NCBI GenBank assembly: GCA_001800075.1
Contig: MGUR01000035.1
Location: forward strand, 1,047 to 6,544
DNA length: 5,498 bases
Source: Elusimicrobia bacterium RIFCSPLOWO2_01_FULL_59_12
GTDB taxonomy: Bacteria; Elusimicrobiota; Elusimicrobia; 2-01-FULL-59-12
Direction: 5' to 3'
The position numbers and the translations under genes are program-made. The notes beneath the pieces are model-generated. The model was not told the DNA's origin. It was given only the letters and a program-made list of their open reading frames with translations, and made no database searches. Shown in pieces: positions 1-4,400 of the stretch; within the stretch, counting starts at the first letter, position 1, and each line of letters starts with the position of its first letter.

Positions 1-23
1 CTATCCAGCTGAGCTACGGGCAC
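1..23 (-). tRNA. tRNA gene, 5' fragment (acceptor arm and part of the D arm), cut by the window edge
   Basis: Read on the minus strand from 23, the sequence gives a 7-nt acceptor strand GTGCCCG, then T8 and A9, the D-stem GCTC, and a D-loop containing the invariant GG of AGCTGGATAG. This is the standard first third of a bacterial tRNA. The anticodon and the 3' half lie outside the window, so the isotype cannot be read. The GnGCCCGTAGCTCAGCTGGATAG beginning is common in bacterial tRNA-Arg, but that is only a guess. It is co-oriented with the DUF3307 gene, whose stop is 41 nt upstream. Confidence 0.85.
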
Positions 24-45
24 AATCACGACTCCCGGTGATTGT
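22..45. repeat. Perfect 8-bp inverted repeat in the tRNA leader
   Basis: ACAATCAC (22-29) and GTGATTGT (38-45) are exact reverse complements separated by 8 nt. One arm overlaps the candidate -10 and the other overlaps the first two bases of the tRNA. There is no T-run beside it, so it does not look like an intrinsic terminator of the upstream genes. It may be a leader hairpin, an operator-like dyad, or chance. Confidence 0.5.
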
Positions 46-49
46 ACCA
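41..49 (-). promoter_or_regulatory. Candidate extended -10 promoter element for the tRNA
   Basis: The minus strand reads TGGTACAAT, a TGn extension directly followed by TACAAT, one mismatch from the consensus -10. A start site about 7 nt downstream would leave a short leader of roughly 11 nt before the tRNA 5' end at 23. No good -35 hexamer is visible at 16-18 bp spacing, which is acceptable for an extended -10 promoter. It lies in the short gap after the DUF3307 stop, so the tRNA may have its own promoter. Confidence 0.4.
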
Positions 50-64
50 AAGTGACTGTAATGT

Positions 65-754
65 TTAGGAAAGCAGGCCGCGGGTGAGGAGGCCGAGGAA
101 GACGACGGCGCCGTTGCCGACCACCAGGTTGATCCAGGTACGTTCCTGGGCGCGGCGGTAGTGAACGAAGAAGATCCAGCCCAGCCAGCCCAACGCCAAG
201 AGAAACCACGCCCCGGGCAGGAGGAACAGCCCGGCCCCGATGAAGCGCTCCCCGATGTAGTGGTACTTTCTCTTTTCCAGAACTTCGGAGCGGCCCCAGA
301 CGTCGTTTTCCAGGAAGTAAATCAGCACCGAGGTGAAGTGCGCCAAGAGGACCGCGCACAGCGCCACAAAGACCCACGTTTCCGGCTGGGCGTTCGACTG
401 GGCGGGCGAGAACGCCAGGAGCATGGCGATGTGAACGACCTGGTCCCAGAGGAAAAATTTGGTGCTGTCGGGGCTGCCGGTTTTCTGGATGGACCACACC
501 CGCCACTCGTCCTCCAGCCAGTGAAACAGCGCCAGAAACCCGATGCAGACCCAGCCATCCAGATGGAACCACCGGGTCTGCACCCACGGCATGGATAAAT
601 ACGGCCAGGTGAACGCGACGTAGGTGACCGGGTGCGTCAGCACGTGAACGACCATCCCCCACCGGCTTTCGCGCTTCCAATTGGCGATGTGATTGGTTTG
701 GAAGGTGAAGTCCGCGACGAAATGTGCCAGGATCAGGCGCCAGAAGATGTCCAT
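65..754 (-). CDS. DUF3307 family integral membrane protein
   Basis: This is a 229-residue hydrophobic protein with about five or six likely membrane segments, including around residues 33-52, 66-80, 105-115, 125-147, 170-197 and 207-225. It resembles the DUF3307 family. The N-terminus has the H-x3-D-x3-Q pattern (H11, D15, Q19), the middle has FHWLEDEW (H78, D82), and next comes the W-D-Q-x2-H motif (D104, Q105, H108). Such buried polar and histidine residues recur in this family, but I know of no established biochemical role and assign none. The start at 754 is one base after the TAA of the upstream cyclase gene, with no clear Shine-Dalgarno sequence. Translation therefore probably depends on reinitiation by ribosomes finishing the cyclase, which makes the two genes a tight pair. 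The family call comes from memory of the motif pattern. Confidence 0.8.
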   Translation of the reverse strand: MDIFWRLILAHFVADFTFQTNHIANWKRESRWGMVVHVLTHPVTYVAFTWPYLSMPWVQTRWFHLDGWVCIGFLALFHWLEDEWRVWSIQKTGSPDSTKFFLWDQVVHIAMLLAFSPAQSNAQPETWVFVALCAVLLAHFTSVLIYFLENDVWGRSEVLEKRKYHYIGERFIGAGLFLLPGAWFLLALGWLGWIFFVHYRRAQERTWINLVVGNGAVVFLGLLTRGLLS

Positions 755-755
755 G

Positions 756-2831
756 TTATTTCGTTTTCAATTCGAACACGCCGTCCCAGCCTTTGCCGGG
801 AGGAGCCGCGATAAAAGCGTCCGCGCGCTGGATATACGTTTCACAGGGTTTATCATGTCCCAAGATCCCCAAAACTTCAAGGAATTTAATCTTGGCGCTT
901 TGGAACTGCTGGGCCCCGAATTCCTGAATGGCTTGATGGTACACCGGCAGAACCTGCGACCAGACCCCGTTGACCGCGCCTTTTTCCCCGAGCAGCTCGT
1001 AGGTTTTGACGGGCCGGGCCTTGCCCGGAACGCGGATGATGTCCAGAAAGCGCACTTCGAAGAGGTCCGCGACGCTGTCGCAGGTGAACTCGCTGATCAT
1101 GATGGAACTGCCGAAGGCCTTGTTGGCCCCTTCCAGGCGGGACGCCAGGTTCACATTGTCGCCCATGATCGTGTACTGCTTTTTCTGCGAGGACCCCATG
1201 TAGCCGGCCGCCATCGCGCCGGTGTTGATGCCGATGCGCGCGCTCAACTGAGCCAGGCCGCGGCTTTTCAGGTCTTCGTTCAGCTCCTTTAAGCGGCGCA
1301 TGCTTTTGAGCGCGCAGCGGCAGGCTTCTTCCGCATGGTCGGGTTGTTTGAGCAGGCCGTTCCAGAACGCCATGATGCCGTCGCCCATGTACTTATCAAG
1401 ATAGCCGCCATGCTCGAAAATCACTTCGGTCATGGCCGTGAGGTACCTGTTGAGAAGCGTCACCAGATCCTCCGGCTCCAGCCGCTCCGAAATCGAGGTA
1501 AATCCCGCCACGTCGGAAAAGAAGGCGGTCATCTCGCGCCGTTCTCCCCCCTTCTTGAGAACCCCGGGATCTTTCATGAGCACCTCCAGCAGCTCGCTGG
1601 AGACCTGCTGGGAAAAGAAGCTTTTGACCATGCGCTTCTCGCGCTCTTCGGTAAAAAATCGATGGATGACGATGGCCACATACCCTCCGCCCAGCGTGGC
1701 GAGCGGTCCGGCCATATCGAATGCGAGATTTTTCGCGACGAACGCCCACTGGGTGACAATGAAATACACCAGGCCCGCGCCTAACGCCCATAGCGCGCCT
1801 GCCCAAGCGGGAAGGCGTGCCAGTATGAACCCGCAGAAAAGTCCAAGCGCCGCAATCGCGGCGTAGGTGACGTTTAAATCGACATTCTTCAGCGCGTTCA
1901 TCCGGATTAAGTTGTCGATCACGTTGGCGTGAAACTCCACGCCGGGCATGAATTTGGACAAAGGCGTGGGATAATGATCGAACGTCCCGGTGGCCGCCGA
2001 CCCCACCAACGCAATCTTGCCAGCCAAATCTTTGGCTCCTACTTTTCCGGACAACAAATCGTGATACGCGATGTATGGATAGGTGAACTCCTTCCCGGTG
2101 AAATGCACCAACAGACGCTCGCGCTTATCCAGCGGCACCTTCGCCAACAGCTCTTCCGGCGTCTTCTTCAAGTACAGTCCAGCTCCCACGACCGACAGAA
2201 AATTCAAGGTCTGATCCTGCACAACACGCTGAGGCCAGGCATGACGCAGGGTGCCATCTTCATCAATGGCTGCATTGGAATAACCCAGATTATCACTGGC
2301 TTCCAATAACTCCGGATAAGGGAGGACAAGATTCCGAATGGGACCCTCGGAAGGTTCGTAATAAAAGCTGTGTACGACCCAAGGGTATCTTTTGGTCAAT
2401 TGGGCCAAGACTTTATCACCAGCGGGATCCCCGGTATACGGTTCGATAAAAAATATATCGAACAGCAGGGCTTCCGGAGGCGCATGCGCCAGCGTGCGAA
2501 CCAGACGCGCATGGATACTGCGCGGCCATGGCCAGAGTTTCAATTCCTTGAGAGACTCGGCCGTTATGGCAATGATCACGATATCCGGGTGCGGCATTTG
2601 CTTCCCGCGGAACTTGAATCGGACATCATAGGCAGCCAGTTCCATGCGGTGCATGATAAGAGCGATTTTCTGATCAAACGTCTCTATTTCGTCACCCGGT
2701 CCCTTCACTTCGGGGATGGGGATCGGCGGCTGCGGAGAGATGTAATAATGGCCCCGGCGCTGTTCGAGCGCGGCGAAAAAAGCGGCGATGACCAGCGCGA
2801 GGGAGAGGCTGACCCAGTGGGTTTTACGCAT
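756..2831 (-). CDS. CHASE2-domain class IIIb adenylate cyclase, membrane-bound
   Basis: This 691-residue receptor cyclase should make cAMP from ATP in response to an unknown periplasmic signal. Residues 5-22 form an N-terminal signal anchor. Residues about 45-315 are a CHASE2 sensor, ending in the typical PGVEFHANVIDNLI stretch. Three membrane helices follow at about 320-340, 343-361 and 370-390, then a charged linker and the catalytic domain at about 432-612. All core residues are present: metal-binding D440 (FFSDVAGFT) and D484 (YMGDGIMAF), purine-selecting K480 with T554 (YTIMGD), and transition-state N561 and R565 (NLASR). The Lys/Thr pair indicates adenylate specificity and subclass IIIb, whose members are often bicarbonate-responsive. 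The tail (about 620-691) is a TPR-like region ending WDGVFELKTK, as in many CHASE2 cyclases. The gene starts 44 bp after hisS inside a repeat, with only a distant GGGGA as a possible ribosome binding site. A full-length, intact enzyme is expected. Confidence 0.95.
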   Translation of the reverse strand: MRKTHWVSLSLALVIAAFFAALEQRRGHYYISPQPPIPIPEVKGPGDEIETFDQKIALIMHRMELAAYDVRFKFRGKQMPHPDIVIIAITAESLKELKLWPWPRSIHARLVRTLAHAPPEALLFDIFFIEPYTGDPAGDKVLAQLTKRYPWVVHSFYYEPSEGPIRNLVLPYPELLEASDNLGYSNAAIDEDGTLRHAWPQRVVQDQTLNFLSVVGAGLYLKKTPEELLAKVPLDKRERLLVHFTGKEFTYPYIAYHDLLSGKVGAKDLAGKIALVGSAATGTFDHYPTPLSKFMPGVEFHANVIDNLIRMNALKNVDLNVTYAAIAALGLFCGFILARLPAWAGALWALGAGLVYFIVTQWAFVAKNLAFDMAGPLATLGGGYVAIVIHRFFTEEREKRMVKSFFSQQVSSELLEVLMKDPGVLKKGGERREMTAFFSDVAGFTSISERLEPEDLVTLLNRYLTAMTEVIFEHGGYLDKYMGDGIMAFWNGLLKQPDHAEEACRCALKSMRRLKELNEDLKSRGLAQLSARIGINTGAMAAGYMGSSQKKQYTIMGDNVNLASRLEGANKAFGSSIMISEFTCDSVADLFEVRFLDIIRVPGKARPVKTYELLGEKGAVNGVWSQVLPVYHQAIQEFGAQQFQSAKIKFLEVLGILGHDKPCETYIQRADAFIAAPPGKGWDGVFELKTK

Positions 2832-2835
2832 GTTT

Positions 2836-2909
2836 CGTCATTCCCCGCAGCCGTCGGCGGGGAATCCAGTTTTAGTCATGGCTGGATCCCCGCTTCCGCG
2901 GGGATAACG
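2836..2909. repeat. REPIN/BIME-like pair of inverted palindromes (copy A)
   Basis: Two hairpins lie in mirror orientation. Unit 1 is ATTCCCCGC (2840-2848), an 8-nt loop and GCGGGGAAT (2857-2865), a perfect 9-bp stem. Unit 2 is ATCCCCGC (2886-2893), TTCC and GCGGGGAT (2898-2905), a perfect 8-bp stem. Unit 1 ends ATCCAG (2864-2869) and unit 2 begins CTGGAT (2882-2887), while the outer ends are CGTCAT and the mirrored ATAACG, so the whole element is itself a dyad around a 12-nt spacer. Related repeats that translate as VIPAEAGIQ are common in bacterial genomes. This copy spans the hisS 3' end and the gap before the cyclase gene. Neither hairpin has a strong downstream T-tract, so it is not a good intrinsic terminator, although it could stabilise the hisS mRNA end or reduce read-through. 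Confidence 0.9.
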
Positions 2910-4237
2910 TCTAGGAGGTGCGAAATGAGCTTTTGCCGCGGAATGCGTGTTTGAGTGCTCTCTTTGAGAGAACGGAAAGTGATCTCGCCTTTTTCCAATT
3001 CATCCTGCCCCATAATCACACAATAACGGGCATCCAAGCGATCCGCAAGGGTTAATTGAGCGCCCAGTTTCTTTTGAAAAAATCCGCCTTCCACCGAAAT
3101 ATGCCGCTCGCCTAATTGAGGATTGGAGCGTAGTTCCTGAAGCAACTGAAAAGCTGCGGGGACCGTCTCTTCGCCCTGCGCGGCGACGAACACCAGGACA
3201 CCCCGAGAGGCTGCGGGTTGCGTCTTAGCCGCCTTGAGCGCGTCCAGCGTGCGCTCGCTGCCCAGCGCAAACCCCAGCGCCGGAACGTCCGGCCCGCCGA
3301 TCTGTTTCACCAGCGTGTCGTAGCGGCCCCCGGCGGCGAGGGCGCCTTGCGACCTTTCTTGTTTGGAAGCTAGGCCCTCCTCCTTGGACGCACTGGAGGG
3401 AGGGTCCTGAGCTCCCAGCGAGGACGTGCTCACTTCAAACACCGTCCGGGTGTAATAATCCAGCCCCCTCACCAACCGCGGCGTGAAGACATACTGCCCT
3501 CCGGCCTTTTCCAAAAGAGACGTGACCGCCTTGAAGTGAATCCGGCAGTCGCCGCACCAGAAGCTGTCGATCGTCGGCAGATTCTTCAACCGCGGGCCGT
3601 CGATCTTGCAGTCCAGGATCCGGAAGGGATTCTTGGCCATGCGCCGAACGCAGTCCTCGCAAAGCCCCGGTTTCTCCGCTTCCAAATAATCCGTGAGGGC
3701 CCGGCGGTACACCGGACGGCAGGTCGCGTCCCCCAGGCTGTTCAACTTGAACTGGACATCCGTTAACCCCAGCGCCCGGTAGAGCGTCTGCACCATCAGC
3801 AGGAGCTCGGCATCCGCTTCCGGGTAGGGGTTCCCGAAATATTCCGCCCCGATCTGCCAGAATTCCCGGTAGCGCCCCGCCTGAGGACGCTCCGCGCGGA
3901 ACATCGGCCCGATATAAAACAGCTTGCAAACTGGATTCGTTTGGGCTAAATGATGTTCGATGAAAGCGCGCACGACACCGGCGGTCCCTTCCGGCCGCAG
4001 GGCGAGCTTCCGGCCCCCGCGGTCTTCGAAGACATACATCTCTTTTTCGACGATGTCGGTGGTTTCGCCCAGGGACCGGTGGAACAGCTCCAGCGCCTCG
4101 AAGGTCGGCGTGCGGATCTCGTGAAAACCGAACTGGCCGAAGAGGGCACGGGCCCGGGCTTCCAATTGCTGGAAGTGCGCCGTCTGGTCCGGGAGGAGAT
4201 CGTGGGTTCCTCGAACCGCCTGAAATTTCACGCTCAT
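2876..4237 (-). CDS. hisS: Histidyl-tRNA synthetase (class II)
   Basis: This cytoplasmic enzyme charges tRNA-His with histidine. The 453 residues from the ATG at 4237 begin MSVKFQAVRGTHDLLP, matching the usual HisRS start. The open frame extends upstream to 4402, but those 55 residues only translate the neighbouring repeat. Motif 1 lies near P44, motif 2 is FRAERP (R114, E116), the histidine-binding signatures are RGLDYY (257-262) and GGRYD (303-307), and motif 3 is GFALGSERT (R329). Four cysteines (193, 196, 228, 231) form a CxxC...CxxC pair in the insertion domain. The anticodon-binding domain runs from about 345 to the end. There are two oddities: an in-frame 20-residue insert at 278-297 between the histidine motifs, and a C-terminal tail VIPAEAGIQP (444-453) encoded by a repeat. 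There is no Shine-Dalgarno sequence, and the promoter -10 ends 9 nt before the ATG, so the mRNA may be leaderless. Confidence 0.97.
   Translation of the reverse strand: MSVKFQAVRGTHDLLPDQTAHFQQLEARARALFGQFGFHEIRTPTFEALELFHRSLGETTDIVEKEMYVFEDRGGRKLALRPEGTAGVVRAFIEHHLAQTNPVCKLFYIGPMFRAERPQAGRYREFWQIGAEYFGNPYPEADAELLLMVQTLYRALGLTDVQFKLNSLGDATCRPVYRRALTDYLEAEKPGLCEDCVRRMAKNPFRILDCKIDGPRLKNLPTIDSFWCGDCRIHFKAVTSLLEKAGGQYVFTPRLVRGLDYYTRTVFEVSTSSLGAQDPPSSASKEEGLASKQERSQGALAAGGRYDTLVKQIGGPDVPALGFALGSERTLDALKAAKTQPAASRGVLVFVAAQGEETVPAAFQLLQELRSNPQLGERHISVEGGFFQKKLGAQLTLADRLDARYCVIMGQDELEKGEITFRSLKESTQTRIPRQKLISHLLDVIPAEAGIQP
3347..3406 (-). repeat. In-frame 60-nt palindromic insert inside hisS
   Basis: Removing these 20 codons (D278 to Q297) joins LGAQ directly to GALAAGGRYD, which restores the continuous sequence normal for bacterial HisRS. 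Read on the minus strand, the insert begins GACCCTCC and contains GGAGGG (3380-3375), forming a 6-bp stem with CCCTCC (3404-3399) and three further pairs after a bulge. Its outer ends are near-inverted: GACCCT (3406-3401) and AAGGTC (3356-3351). The encoded peptide is hydrophilic and rich in Ser, Lys and Glu, unlike its surroundings, which suits a surface loop. The flanking Gln codons CAG and CAA might be remnants of a short target duplication. This resembles the in-frame palindromic elements described in Rickettsia genes by behaviour only, with no sequence match claimed. It could instead be ordinary loop-length variation. Confidence 0.6.
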
Positions 4238-4246
4238 GACGATGGA

Positions 4247-4275
4247 ATTATACGACACTAAGACTTCCCCGTCAT
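4247..4275 (-). promoter_or_regulatory. Candidate sigma-70-type promoter of hisS, giving a near-leaderless mRNA
   Basis: On the minus strand, ATGACG (4275-4270, four of six matches to TTGACA) is followed after 17 bp by a perfect TATAAT (4252-4247). Transcription would start about 4241-4239, only 2-4 nt before the hisS ATG at 4237. That fits the lack of any Shine-Dalgarno sequence there. The -35 lies in the outer end of repeat copy B. The distance and perfect -10 make the call reasonable, but initiation is unproven. Confidence 0.6.
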
Positions 4276-4388
4276 CCCCGCATGCCGTTAGCGGGGATCC
4301 AGCGTCGTTAACGCCACTGGATCCCCGCCCTCCACACAACGGGGCGGGCGCGCCTGCAGCGTGGCGTGCGCGCCTTCGCGGGAATGAC
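4271..4388. repeat. REPIN/BIME-like pair of inverted palindromes (copy B), with an enlarged second arm
   Basis: Unit 1 is ATCCCCGC (4274-4281), a 9-nt loop and GCGGGGAT (4291-4298), followed by CCAG. Unit 2 begins CTGGATCCCCGC (4317-4328) in mirror orientation and ends GCGGGAATGAC (4378-4388), the inverse of the opening GTCATCCCCGC with one mismatch. The second arm has about 49 nt between its stem halves, where copy A has 4. That interior contains its own 7-bp stem, GGCGCGC (4347-4353) with GCGCGCC (4368-4374). The element fills most of the gap between the divergent hisS and CNB-domain genes and overlaps the hisS -35. Confidence 0.85.
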
Positions 4389-4390
4389 AA

Positions 4391-4396
4391 GAGGTG
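4391..4396 (+). promoter_or_regulatory. Shine-Dalgarno sequence for the CNB-domain gene
   Basis: GAGGTG lies 4 nt before the ATG at 4401 and directly after the end of repeat copy B. It decides between two nearby ATGs: the one at 4397 runs into a stop after four codons, whereas 4401 opens the long frame. No convincing plus-strand promoter hexamers are visible in the gap upstream. Confidence 0.75.
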
Positions 4397-4400
4397 ATGC

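Noticed and set aside
161..598. Plus-strand open frame opposite the DUF3307 gene
   Set aside because: It is antisense to a clearly membrane-like coding frame, and the predicted peptide is Pro/Arg/Glu-rich without any fold pattern.
2836..2909. Intrinsic terminator between hisS and the cyclase gene
   Set aside because: The stems are strong, but no U-tract follows either hairpin on the minus strand. On the plus strand only four T's occur, several bases after the stem.
2370..2954. Plus-strand frame of 194 codons opposite the cyclase start and hisS end
   Set aside because: It crosses two genes and the repeat, and its C-terminal part (WIPASAGITS) is simply the repeat translated.
2876..4237. HisZ (ATP phosphoribosyltransferase regulatory subunit) instead of HisRS
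   Set aside because: Motifs 1-3, both histidine signatures and the C-terminal anticodon-binding domain are present, as expected of a full synthetase.
2836..4388. CRISPR array formed by the similar palindromes
   Set aside because: Only two composite copies exist, about 1.4 kb apart with a gene between them. There are no regular spacers and no cas gene.
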